Source of the DNA: an uncultured Dialister sp.
GTDB lineage: Bacteria > Bacillota > Negativicutes > Veillonellales > Dialisteraceae
Assembly (NCBI GenBank): GCA_934216155.1
Contig: CAKQBK010000064.1
Location: forward strand, 1 to 15,263
Direction: 5' to 3'
Length of the DNA stretch: 15,263 nucleotides
The translations under genes and the position numbers were made by a program. Shown here one piece after another: positions 6,742-14,219 of the stretch. The notes under the pieces were generated by a model. That model did not search any database, had not been told where the DNA came from, and was given only the letters and a program-made list of their open reading frames with translations. Positions within the stretch are counted from its first letter, which is position 1. Every line of letters starts with the position of its first letter.

Positions 6742-7774
6742 CTTCGAAATGATCCGGTTCTACTACCAGTGTGTCGCGGATAATCTTATCGATTTCTGCT
6801 TCCACTTCAGGATGTTCTCTCAAATACTTCTTGGCTGCTTCACGGCCCTGGCTGATGCGGCTTCCTTTATAGGAATACCACGCGCCGCTCTTCTGGATGA
6901 TTTCCATATTGACCGCAATATCCAAGAGGGTGCCTTCCTTAGAAATACCTTCGCCGTACATGATATCAAATTCAGCCACTTTGAATGGTGGGGCCACTTT
7001 GTTCTTGACCACTTTCGCTCTGGTGCGGTTACCAATCACTTCGTTACCATTTTTGATGGCTTCGGCTTTTCTGATTTCAATGCGCATAGAGGAATAGAAT
7101 TTCAGTGCCCGGCCACCGGTGGTGGTTTCTGGATTGCCAAACATGACACCCACTTTTTCACGGAGCTGGTTGATGAAAATCACAATGGTTCTGGACTTGC
7201 TGATAATCCCTGTCAGTTTACGAAGAGCTTTACTCATGAGACGAGCCTGCAGCCCCACGGACTGGTCACTGATGTCCCCTTCAATTTCCTGCTTCGGAAC
7301 CAAAGCGGCTACAGAGTCGATGACAATCATATCCACCGCACCGCTTCGTACCAAAGATTCACAAATGGAAAGGGCCTGTTCGCCGCTATCTGGCTGGGAA
7401 ATCAGAAGATCCTTGGTATCCACGCCCAGATGATGCGCATACATCGGGTCCAGGGCATGTTCCGCATCGATAAACGCAGTGACCCCGCCCATTTTCTGTG
7501 CTTCCGCAATGGCATGAAGTGCCAATGTGGTTTTACCAGAAGATTCAGGTCCATAAATTTCAATCACGCGGCCTCGTGGATATCCACCCACACCGACAGC
7601 AATATCCAAAGCCAAAGAACCGGTCGGGATCACTTCGATGTCCAGTTTGTCTCCCATTTCGCCCAATCTCATAATAGAGCCAGCACCAAATTCCTTGGTA
7701 ATCTGCTTCATAGCATTTTCCAATGCCTTTTTTCTATCCAATGCTGGATTTTTATCTTCTTTACTTGTTGCCAT
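6692..7774 (-). CDS. recA: RecA recombinase
   Basis: A 360-residue ATP-dependent strand-exchange protein for recombinational repair and the SOS response. Visible: Walker [10 protein letters not shown] (75-83), the [14 protein letters not shown]alker B region, the L2-region signature [20 protein letters not shown], and an acidic C-terminal tail ([17 protein letters not shown]). No intein. Start: ATG at 7774 follows GGAGG by 5 nt; an upstream TTG start falls inside that ribosome binding site. Only about 13 nt separate the Shine-Dalgarno sequence from heptamer repeats (7798 onward), so any promoter must lie in or beyond the repeat element. I found no obvious GAAC-N4-GTTC LexA box in the gap. Confidence 0.98.
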   Translation of the reverse strand: MATSKEDKNPALDRKKALENAMKQITKEFGAGSIMRLGEMGDKLDIEVIPTGSLALDIAVGVGGYPRGRVIEIYGPESSGKTTLALHAIAEAQKMGGVTAFIDAEHALDPMYAHHLGVDTKDLLISQPDSGEQALSICESLVRSGAVDMIVIDSVAALVPKQEIEGDISDQSVGLQARLMSKALRKLTGIISKSRTIVIFINQLREKVGVMFGNPETTTGGRALKFYSSMRIEIRKAEAIKNGNEVIGNRTRAKVVKNKVAPPFKVAEFDIMYGEGISKEGTLLDIAVNMEIIQKSGAWYSYKGSRISQGREAAKKYLREHPEVEAEIDKIIRDTLVVEPDHFEDGVLSEQTEQEKPAED

Positions 7775-7797
7775 AAAAACCTCCAAAAAAATCAGTT

Positions 7798-8131
7798 AGA
7801 AGTGAGGAGTTAGAAGTGAGAAGTGGTGATGCTGTTAAGTTAAGGATTTGCGTTAGTAGATATGATTCCGCTAGTGGTGACAGGTTGCTCAAGCTTCTAA
7901 GGGTGCTCAGGTTACTCAGGTTCCCCGAATGTGCCCATAAACGCTAGCGTCATTAGCTCATTCGAGAAACGTGAGAAACCTAAGGAGCCTGAGTAACCTT
8001 TCCCTCAGCAGAAATCATCGCATATTTTGCTTAACTTAACGGTATTGATATAAAAGGGGGGTATTGGGGGCACTATATGAATTGTGTGCCCCCTTCCACC
8101 ATTTCTAACTTCTCACTACTCACTTCTCACT
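7798..8131. repeat. Most complete composite nested-palindrome element, upstream of recA
   Basis: Layers from outside in: heptamers GAAGTGA/GAGTTAG (7798-7827) facing TAACTTC/TCACTTC (8104-8131); a hairpin on the right side only, GGGGGCAC (8066-8073) / GTGCCCCC (8086-8093) with a 12-nt loop; the conserved ~40-bp motif on the left (7834-7873) with a degraded mirror on the right (about 8006-8040), sharing perfect 11-bp ends GTTAAGTTAAG (7834-7844) and CTTAACTTAAC (8030-8040); nonamer arms 7882-7926 and 7964-7999; and a palindromic core ACGCTAGCGT (7941-7950). It fills the gap between the UPF0173 hydrolase stop and recA almost completely, ending 8 nt from the hydrolase stop codon. Confidence 0.85.
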
Positions 8132-8138
8132 GCCTTTA

Positions 8139-8804
8139 TTATAGTTCAATCGATTCACCGGGATGGACCACGGTGACTTCTACATCCTGTTCTTGTGCTG
8201 TTTCTTTAAATGCTTCCACATCCTGTTCAATCACAGGCCAGGTGTTGTAATGGAGCGGAATCACGTGTTTTGCTTTCAAAAATTTAGCGGCCATGATGGC
8301 ATCGTCAGGACCCATGGTATAGTTGTCCCCAATAGGGAGAATCGCATAGTCGATATCATAAAGTTCGCCAAAGAGTTTCATATCGCTGAAGAGAGCTGTA
8401 TCACCAGAGTAGTACACCGTCGGGCCTGCTTTGAACTGAATCACAAAGCCGCAAGGTACCCCACCGGCCACACCGGCACTGTGAAGAGCCACTACCATTT
8501 TCACAGTACCGAAATCAGCGTGATACTGACCACCCAAATTCATAGGCTGCAGGTTGACCACGGTCTTTGGAAATAACCCCAGTACTTCTGGAATAGCAAC
8601 TACCTTGGCCCCAGTCCGCTGAGCAATGGTGACCGCATCGCCGAAATGGTCTCCATGGGCATGGGACAGGAGAATATAATCACACTTCACCTTATCCGCT
8701 GCAATGGTGGCTTCGCTATTTCCTGTCAAAAACGGATCAAAAAGAAGTTTTTCACTACCAGTATCAATTCTGAAACATGCATGTCCAAAAAATGTGTACT
8801 TCAT
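8139..8804 (-). CDS. UPF0173 family metal-dependent hydrolase (metallo-beta-lactamase fold)
   Basis: A 221-residue cytosolic protein of the YtkL/UPF0173 family. The metal site is complete: HAHGDH (H48, H50, D52, H53), the later ALHSAG histidine, SGDTALF aspartate and IPLHYNTWP histidine. The N terminus MKYTFFGHACFRID is diagnostic. The physiological substrate of this family is not established. Start: ATG at 8804 with AGGAGG 7 nt upstream. It is flanked on both sides by repeat elements and has no operon partner: the nearest genes on either side are 260-365 bp away. A possible -10 (TATTAT, 8831-8836) lies next to nonamer repeats, whose CTGAGA could act as a -35; this is weak. Confidence 0.93.
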   Translation of the reverse strand: MKYTFFGHACFRIDTGSEKLLFDPFLTGNSEATIAADKVKCDYILLSHAHGDHFGDAVTIAQRTGAKVVAIPEVLGLFPKTVVNLQPMNLGGQYHADFGTVKMVVALHSAGVAGGVPCGFVIQFKAGPTVYYSGDTALFSDMKLFGELYDIDYAILPIGDNYTMGPDDAIMAAKFLKAKHVIPLHYNTWPVIEQDVEAFKETAQEQDVEVTVVHPGESIEL

Positions 8805-8840
8805 GATGATTCCTCCTATGTGCTCTATGAAATAATAAAA

Positions 8841-8997
8841 AGGGTTCTCAGGGTTCTCAGGGACCCTGAATGAGATAATGACGCTAGTGTCTATCGGCTC
8901 ATTCGAGGAACGTGAGAACCCTTTGTACCCTTAGAACCTTCAGAACCTTATGCTTACTAGCGAAATCATACCTACTAACGCAAATCCTTTACTTAAT
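8841..8997. repeat. Nonamer inverted-repeat element plus conserved ~40-bp motif
   Basis: Left arm AGGGTTCTC, AGGGTTCTC, AGGGACCCT (8841-8867); GAATGAG (8868-8874) pairs perfectly with CTCATTC (8899-8905); the core is GACGCTAGTGTC (8879-8890); the right arm of inverted units runs from about 8906 to 8950. The conserved motif follows at 8958-8997 (TAGCGAAATC...CTTTACTTAAT), about 36 of 40 positions identical to the 7834-7873 copy. No GC-rich hairpin or heptamers are attached, so this is a partial copy between the response regulator and the UPF0173 gene. Confidence 0.8.
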
Positions 8998-9068
8998 GAC
9001 AAGGCAGCGAAAGGAGGGATCCGCTAATGCAGATACCGCTACAAAACCCCAGTCACCCCTATTATATC

Positions 9069-9659
9069 CTACTTGTTTTTTCTCGCCATAATCTCCTTGA
9101 CCACCCGCTGGGCCACTTCGGCTAAGGGAAGGCCCCGTTTCATGCTGGTCTGCTGCATCCGGCGATAGGCATCTTCTTCCGGAATATGATAATAATCCAT
9201 CAAAAGGCCTTTCGCACGGTCTATGATTTTCCGAGCAGCCATTTCCCGTTCCATGGTATTGACCCGGGTTACGATTTCTTTTTTCTGTCGATATTGGCCT
9301 ACGGCAATCTGAATGGCTGGAAATAGATTTCTTTCATCCACCGGCTTCATCACATACCCAAAGACCATGGATTTTTTCGCCTTCTCGATGATGTCTTCAT
9401 CCCCAAAGGCAGTGAGAAGAACCACCGGTGCAATGTTTTCATGGGCAATCATTTTTGCTGCCTGGATCCCATCGAGACGGGGCATTTTCACATCCATAAT
9501 GACCAGGTCCGGTTTCTTTTCCTTCACCAGTTCCAATGCTTCTACCCCATCGGAACCAATGCCGACCACGGTATGTCCCGCTTCTTCCAGCATTTCCCTC
9601 AAGTCCATACATATAAGAGCTTCGTCGTCAGCAATAACGATTCTATACTTTTCTGCCAT
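9069..9659 (-). CDS. ANTAR-domain response regulator (EutV-like transcription antiterminator)
   Basis: A 196-residue receiver plus RNA-binding ANTAR protein. Receiver: acidic pair D11/D12, phospho-acceptor D56 (VIMDVKMP), T83 and K105. ANTAR: about 135-190, with RKIIDRAKGLLMDYYHIPEEDAYRRMQQTSMKRGLPLAEVA. Proteins of this type bind paired RNA hairpins when phosphorylated and stop terminators from forming; known targets include ethanolamine and nitrogen genes. It starts 2 nt after the kinase stop with GGAGG 7 nt upstream, so the two are coupled. No target operon is in this window, so the signal and regulon are unknown. Confidence 0.95.
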   Translation of the reverse strand: MAEKYRIVIADDEALICMDLREMLEEAGHTVVGIGSDGVEALELVKEKKPDLVIMDVKMPRLDGIQAAKMIAHENIAPVVLLTAFGDEDIIEKAKKSMVFGYVMKPVDERNLFPAIQIAVGQYRQKKEIVTRVNTMEREMAARKIIDRAKGLLMDYYHIPEEDAYRRMQQTSMKRGLPLAEVAQRVVKEIMARKNK

Positions 9660-9661
9660 GA

Positions 9662-11080
9662 TTATGCCTCCACCAGAGCCAACGGGCAGTAAATATCTGC
9701 CACGACCATAGAATCCTCATTTTTCAAATCAAACTGTCCCTTCAGTTCGATTTCCGCTAAATTTCTAACAATTTGAAGCCCCAAATCAAATGTTTTTGTG
9801 CTAAAATCATCGGGCAATGGATGTCCATTATTTTTGATATATACATGTAGACGTCCGCCCTCCACGGCTGTGCCTACAATCAAAGTGCCTCTTTTGAGCT
9901 GGTTAAAGCCATGATCAATGGCATTGTGAATCAATTCATTGGTAGCAATCGCCAGTGGCACTGCTTTTTCCGAATTGACAATGAGTGGTATATTTCCCTT
10001 TTCCCGCACCACATCGACAGGGCAAAGGGTCAGACTATCGATGGACAATTTGCAAATTTTATCAAGCAATAAATCCATGTCGATTTTGTCCCCGCTCTGG
10101 TTGGCCAGGATATCATGAATCTGAGAAATACCCAAAATGCGGCTCACCGCCCGTTTCAAAGCATCTTTCGTATCTTCATCTTTGGCCCGGCGCGCCTGCA
10201 TACGAAGCATGCCCGCAATAGTATTCAAGCTATTTTTCACTCGGTGATGAATTTCTTTGATGACCGAATCCTTCACCAAGATTTGCCGTTCCTTTTCACG
10301 GATGGCCGTCACATCGGTCAAGACCAGCACGGTGCGAACTACCCGACCACCGGAAATAATTGGAAGGCCCCACGCAGAAAGCGTCATATTTTCAGACACT
10401 TCATCACTGAAAGCAGGCCGTCCTGTTTTCATGACCTGTTCCACCAGCGGGAATTTCACAATGGTATGACCAATAATATCTTTTTGGTCCACCACTTCTT
10501 TATCCAGCACCAGGTACAAATCATCGGCCATATCATTAGCATAAATGATACGCCCTGTGGCATCTACGATAAGCACCCCATCCTGGGGACGAATGCTGTA
10601 GTAATCACGGGCTGCAAAAGGCACTTGCAATGCCAGATTGGCCGTATCGGTCAGTACCTGCTGCTGTTTCAATGAAGAAGAAGCAAAGCAAACTACCGCA
10701 AAAGGTTGCCCCGCATTGTCCACAATAGGATAGGCCGTTACGGCGATTTCCCGCCCCTGGTCAAGCACCTTGCGCCCCACCACTTTGCGTCCGGTGGCAA
10801 AAACATTTTCCACAATGGCCAAATCATCTACCAGAAACGTATCCCCTTGTTTGAAAAAAGTCGAACCATGGGTATAGGATGGTTTGATGGCCGATAGGAT
10901 CACAGAAATATCTTCATTCTTCCCTCTGGCACAAAGGTAGACCTGGCTTTTGGAAATATCCGATGCACACTGCAGCGCAATCTGCATATGGTCTAGTATC
11001 TTGGCCTGTACCCCCGTGAGTCGGGTCGTATCTCGTATCAGCGTATATAGCTGACTGACTTCAATGCTGCGAGTTTGCAT
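9662..11080 (-). CDS. Cytoplasmic sensor histidine kinase, EutW/PdtaS-like (HisKA_2)
   Basis: A 472-residue kinase with no membrane segment, so it should sense a soluble ligand. Order: N-terminal GAF-like sensor (about 1-150, like EutW-type N domains); PAS (about 165-260, DGVLIVDATGRIIYAND); HisKA_2 phospho-acceptor region EIHHRVKNSLNTIAGML (H278/H279); HATPase with N box NELIHNAIDHGF (381-392, N386), and later NNGHPLPDD and DLGLQIVRNLAE. Start ATG at 11080 has GAGG 6 nt upstream. It lies directly before the ANTAR regulator, its obvious partner. Family is firm; the ligand cannot be read from the sequence. Confidence 0.94.
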   Translation of the reverse strand: MQTRSIEVSQLYTLIRDTTRLTGVQAKILDHMQIALQCASDISKSQVYLCARGKNEDISVILSAIKPSYTHGSTFFKQGDTFLVDDLAIVENVFATGRKVVGRKVLDQGREIAVTAYPIVDNAGQPFAVVCFASSSLKQQQVLTDTANLALQVPFAARDYYSIRPQDGVLIVDATGRIIYANDMADDLYLVLDKEVVDQKDIIGHTIVKFPLVEQVMKTGRPAFSDEVSENMTLSAWGLPIISGGRVVRTVLVLTDVTAIREKERQILVKDSVIKEIHHRVKNSLNTIAGMLRMQARRAKDEDTKDALKRAVSRILGISQIHDILANQSGDKIDMDLLLDKICKLSIDSLTLCPVDVVREKGNIPLIVNSEKAVPLAIATNELIHNAIDHGFNQLKRGTLIVGTAVEGGRLHVYIKNNGHPLPDDFSTKTFDLGLQIVRNLAEIELKGQFDLKNEDSMVVADIYCPLALVEA

Positions 11081-11103
11081 AACATTCCTCTTTCCACTTA
11101 CGA

Positions 11104-11130
11104 ATCATAGTGATACAGTGAAATTGTAAA
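11104..11130 (-). promoter_or_regulatory. Possible promoter of the kinase/ANTAR operon
   Basis: Minus-strand TTTACA (11130-11125) and TATGAT (11109-11104) are separated by 15 nt, which is short of the usual 17. It lies between the start codon (11080) and the heptamer repeats, which begin right behind the -35 box. Tentative. Confidence 0.35.
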
Positions 11131-11132
11131 TA

Positions 11133-11299
11133 GTGAGAAGTGAGAAGTTAGAAGTGAGGAGTGAGAAGTGGTAGAAGGGGCGCATAATAATTTAGAAGCG
11201 CCCCAATACCCCCAATTTATAATATTCATTTCTGCGGCGCTTTATAAGTTGTGCGCCGCCACCACCATTTCTAACTTCTCACTTCTAACTTCTCACTGC
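11133..11299. repeat. Two-hairpin palindromic element between tsaD and the kinase
   Basis: This compact copy lacks the nonamer core. Five heptamers (11133-11167: GTGAGAA, GTGAGAA, GTTAGAA, GTGAGGA, GTGAGAA), then hairpin GGGGCGC (11177-11183) / GCGCCCC (11198-11204), AATACCCCC, an A/T-rich spacer, hairpin GCGGCGC (11234-11240) / GCGCCGC (11253-11259), CACCACC, and inverted heptamers to 11299. The two halves mirror each other. The right end lies 3 nt from the tsaD stop codon. Confidence 0.88.
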
Positions 11300-11302
11300 C
11301 TT

Positions 11303-12325
11303 TTACAGTTTAATCTGGTCTGCCAAAAACGGCAGTCTGGGATCGGCATTGAGAGTCATCGGTGCGTAATCACCAGCTTGGGCCATATAGTAAGCGCGGC
11401 AACCAATCATAGCACCGTTATCGGTACAAAGAATGGAATCAGGACGGCACATGCGGATACCTCTCTTATCACATTCTGCTTTCAGTGCTTCTCGAAGTCC
11501 GCTATTGGCAGCCACCCCGCCAGCCAGAGCAATGGTGGTAAGGCCTGTCACTTCCAGTGCTTTCATGGCTTTTTCTACCAACACATTTACCACTGCTTTT
11601 TGGAAAGAAGCAGCCACATCAGCCTGATTAACTGGTTCCTTTTTCATGTCTGCCGTATGCAGGTAATTGATAACCGCCGATTTCAAACCGCTAAAGGAAA
11701 AGTCAAAGTTGTGTTCTTTGGCAAGTCCCATAGGAAAATGAATGGCACCGGGATTTCCTTCTTTGGCCAGTCGGTCAATATGAGGACCCCCCGGATAAGG
11801 ATAGCCCATGACACGAGCAATTTTATCGAACGCTTCCCCTGCGGCATCATCTCTTGTTTGTCCCAGCAGCTGGAAAGTATTATAATCTTTCACAATCACA
11901 ATCATGGTATGGCCGCCGGACACCACCAGAGCCAGGAACGGTGGTTCCAAATCTGGATATTGCAATAAATTGGCAAAAATATGACCTTCCATATGATTGA
12001 CTGCAATGAGCGGTTTGCCCAGTGCCCAAGCCGCTGCCTTGGCGGCTGCCACACCGACCAGAAGAGCCCCCACCAAACCAGGCCCCTGGGTCACGGCGAT
12101 GGCATCCACATCCTGCCAGTCACAGTTGGCTTGTTCCAGTGCTTCGATAGATACAGGAAGCACATCTTCTATATGATGGCGGGAAGCAATTTCCGGCACC
12201 ACGCCACCGAATTTTTTGTGAATCGGCACCTGGGTGGAAATCACATTGGAAAGGATTCGTCTCCCATCCTCAATGACCGCACAGGACGTTTCATCACAAC
12301 TGGATTCAAAAGCTAATATTTTCAT
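11303..12325 (-). CDS. tsaD: TsaD, tRNA N6-adenosine threonylcarbamoyltransferase catalytic subunit
   Basis: This 340-residue ASKHA protein transfers the threonylcarbamoyl group to A37 of ANN-decoding tRNAs, acting with TsaB and TsaE. Visible: N-terminal [13 protein letters not shown], the metal-binding HMEGH pair (H111, H115), [13 protein letters not shown] (79-91), VSGGHT, and the C-terminal [12 protein letters not shown] and CTDNGAMIG motifs. Length and numbering match E. coli TsaD. Start: ATG at 12325 gives the conserved N terminus; the upstream in-frame start at 12358 lies in repeat DNA. The ribosome site is modest (AAGGA, 10 nt away). It is split from tsaE-tsaB-rimI by a 310-bp gap of repeats. 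Confidence 0.97.
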   Translation of the reverse strand: MKILAFESSCDETSCAVIEDGRRILSNVISTQVPIHKKFGGVVPEIASRHHIEDVLPVSIEALEQANCDWQDVDAIAVTQGPGLVGALLVGVAAAKAAAWALGKPLIAVNHMEGHIFANLLQYPDLEPPFLALVVSGGHTMIVIVKDYNTFQLLGQTRDDAAGEAFDKIARVMGYPYPGGPHIDRLAKEGNPGAIHFPMGLAKEHNFDFSFSGLKSAVINYLHTADMKKEPVNQADVAASFQKAVVNVLVEKAMKALEVTGLTTIALAGGVAANSGLREALKAECDKRGIRMCRPDSILCTDNGAMIGCRAYYMAQAGDYAPMTLNADPRLPFLADQIKL

Positions 12326-12357
12326 ATATTCTTCTTCCTTTATATTTATTGCTTGCA

Positions 12358-12637
12358 TTAGAAGTGAAAACGATGGAAGGGTATTATTCTGCTAATTACT
12401 TTCTCTAACATGTAACTAACAACGCCTACCAAAAGGGTATATAGGGTTATAAATGGTTATGCATCTACCGCAAGTTTCATAACCCTATATAACCCTTTTA
12501 ACCTTTTGACAAGCGGAGAAATTCGTATGTTAAGAGATGAATAGCAGTAGTACAATACCCATTTTAGCAACCTGCGGCGCTTTATAAATTATGCGCCGCC
12601 ACCACCATTTCTAACTTCTCACTTCTAACTTCTCACT
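12358..12637. repeat. Composite element with a different nonamer, between rimI and tsaD
   Basis: Left edge TTAGAAGTGA (12358-12367) is a remnant heptamer array. The inverted arms use another monomer: GGGTATATAGGGTTAT (12435-12450) faces ATAACCCTATATAACCC (12479-12495), complementary apart from one inserted base, with ...GGTTATG/CATAAC... inside. A degenerate conserved motif follows (AAGCGGAGAAATTC, about 12511-12524). Then hairpin GCGGCGC (12574-12580) / GCGCCGC (12593-12599), CACCACC and heptamers that run into the TAG stop of rimI (12636-12638). It occupies nearly the whole gap. Confidence 0.8.
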
Positions 12638-13094
12638 ATAAATGTATTTCCATCACATACCCATCTTCCACGGGCAGTTCGTAGACTTTTTTCCGAAGTC
12701 CTAAGTTTTGAAAGCCAAATTTCTCATACATCTTCTGGGCCGGTGTGTTGCTGACCCGCACTTCTAGAAACATGGTTTTCATTTCCCGTTGTTTGGCTTC
12801 TTCGATTCCTTTTTGCAAAAGAAGTTCTCCCAATTTCCGTCTTCGGAAAGCAGGATCCACACCGATATTTACCAACTGCCCTTCATCGGCCACGAACCAG
12901 AAACAGCCATAACCGACCACTTGTCCATCCACTTCAGCCACGATGTACCAGCTGCTGTGATTATCTTCCAGATCATGGGTTACCGTTTCCCTACGCCAGG
13001 CATCGGTGAAGCACAGCGTTCCTATTTCATAAATCCGATCAGTATCAGAAGTGCGGCCTTGCCGGATTAGGATTTGTTGTGTCGTTTCTCCCAT
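12636..13094 (-). CDS. rimI: RimI, ribosomal protein S18-alanine N-acetyltransferase (GNAT)
   Basis: A 152-residue GNAT acetyltransferase. The acetyl-CoA site is at RRRKLG (84-89) after VNIGVDPAF; the RimI signature LEVRVSNTPAQKMYEKFGF runs 110-128 and ends in VEDGYVMEI. RimI acetylates the N terminus of S18 and is usually found with tsaB and tsaD, as here. The start ATG at 13094 overlaps the end of tsaB by 28 nt, with GAGG 10 nt upstream. The stop codon TAG touches the repeat element directly. Confidence 0.93.
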   Translation of the reverse strand: MGETTQQILIRQGRTSDTDRIYEIGTLCFTDAWRRETVTHDLEDNHSSWYIVAEVDGQVVGYGCFWFVADEGQLVNIGVDPAFRRRKLGELLLQKGIEEAKQREMKTMFLEVRVSNTPAQKMYEKFGFQNLGLRKKVYELPVEDGYVMEIHL

Positions 13095-13759
13095 AACACT
13101 TCTGCCTCACTTCTACGGATATAATTAGGAAGAAGCTGGAGCGGATTGTCTTTTTCACCCTTTTCCAGATGAGAAAGGCCAGCCATCGCTACGCTGGCTG
13201 CTCGTGCGCATCGATTATGGGGCGCTGCCACAGCAATGCCAGCTGCCAAGAGTTTTTCTTTATATTTATCGGCACATTCCCCTACGGCAATGATAGGACC
13301 ACCGTGTTTGACAGCGGCCGCAATGACTTCATCAATGGGAGCCACTTCCGTAGGCGCTTCTTGCCACATATCCTGGAAAGCACCATAGAGTGCTGCGTAC
13401 ACGTTACCACGCTGGGCATCTTCCAATGGCAAAATGAATGCATGGGAGCCGGCCATGTTCCAAGCCAATGCTTCCAGAGTATCCACCCCAATCAGAGGCA
13501 CTTTCCAAATATAAGAAGCCATCTTCGCTGTAGCCAGGCCAATACGGAGGCCGGTGAAAGAGCCAGGACCGATAGATACGGCAATTCCTGTGATCTGGTT
13601 CTTTTCTACCCCAGCTTCTTTCATCATTTCATCCAAATGTGGAATCAGCTGTTCTGAATGGGTCAGTCGTTTTTGCACTGTCCATTCTGCAATCAATTTA
13701 TCTTTTTCTGCTAACGCGCAACTCAATACCAGAGAAGAGGTATCAATGGCTAGAAGCAT
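13067..13759 (-). CDS. tsaB: TsaB, t6A synthesis partner of TsaD
   Basis: A 230-residue ASKHA paralogue of TsaD that scaffolds the t6A complex. N terminus MLLAIDTSSLVLSCAL, the signature IGPGSFTGLRIG (63-74) and the KVPLIGVDTLEALAW stretch identify it; it lacks the catalytic HxxxH pair, as expected. Start: ATG at 13759 lies 10 nt after GGAG; a TTG at 13768 would be too close to it. The gene overlaps the end of tsaE by 17 nt and rimI by 28 nt, so this is one transcript. Confidence 0.95.
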   Translation of the reverse strand: MLLAIDTSSLVLSCALAEKDKLIAEWTVQKRLTHSEQLIPHLDEMMKEAGVEKNQITGIAVSIGPGSFTGLRIGLATAKMASYIWKVPLIGVDTLEALAWNMAGSHAFILPLEDAQRGNVYAALYGAFQDMWQEAPTEVAPIDEVIAAAVKHGGPIIAVGECADKYKEKLLAAGIAVAAPHNRCARAASVAMAGLSHLEKGEKDNPLQLLPNYIRRSEAEVLWEKRHNKS

Positions 13760-14219
13760 ATGTCTCAATCTCCTTTACAACAGCCGCCGGAGCGCCATCG
13801 TTCCAACTGACTTTTATTTCACGTTTTGTCTCATCAATGACAAGGATTTCTATATGAATGGCTTCCGGCGGAACCAGGGAAGGAAATAAATCTGCCCATT
13901 CCACCACAGTCACACCACCAATGCTATATTCATCCCAGCCTATATTGTATAAATCATCTTCTGTATCCAGACGATAAAAATCAAAATGCTTCAGCGGCAA
14001 CGTTCCTTCATAATAATTCATAATATTAAAGGTAGGGCTGCTCACCACGCCAGTGATGCCCAATCCTTCCGCTAAGCCTTGCACAAAGTGCGTTTTGCCA
14101 GCCCCCAGATCGCCGGTTAAAGCAATAAATAAATCCTCTACGCTATGCTCTCCAAGGAAACGGCCAAAATCCATGGTTTCCTTTTCACTATGGCTATGCC
14201 ACACGATTTCATGCTTCAT
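13743..14219 (-). CDS. tsaE: TsaE, ATPase of the t6A synthesis complex
   Basis: A 158-residue P-loop protein that hydrolyses ATP to reset the TsaB-TsaD complex. Walker A GDLGAGKT (36-43), SPTF (61-64), HFDFYRL (78-84; D80) and VVEWADLFP (105-113; E107, W108) are all present, so it looks fully active. The ATG at 14219 overlaps the patatin gene by 11 nt with GAGG upstream. It continues directly into tsaB. Confidence 0.95.
   Translation of the reverse strand: MKHEIVWHSHSEKETMDFGRFLGEHSVEDLFIALTGDLGAGKTHFVQGLAEGLGITGVVSSPTFNIMNYYEGTLPLKHFDFYRLDTEDDLYNIGWDEYSIGGVTVVEWADLFPSLVPPEAIHIEILVIDETKREIKVSWNDGAPAAVVKEIETYASSH

Noticed and set aside
6749..7813. 354-codon plus-strand frame opposite recA
   Set aside because: Antisense shadow of recA, whose motifs are complete on the other strand.
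11177..11259. Paired hairpins between tsaD and the kinase as an ANTAR target
   Set aside because: ANTAR targets have 6-nt loops with A and G at fixed positions next to a terminator; here loops are 12-14 nt and the unit is a repeat found elsewhere.
12339..12344. TATAAA as a tsaD -10 box
   Set aside because: It lies only 14 nt from the start codon and overlaps the ribosome binding site, so the message would lose that site.
4534..12599. GC-rich hairpins as intrinsic terminators for mcsA, UPF0173, tsaD and rimI
   Set aside because: No U-run follows the stem on the minus strand in any copy, unlike the good terminators at 1762-1804 and 6193-6216.
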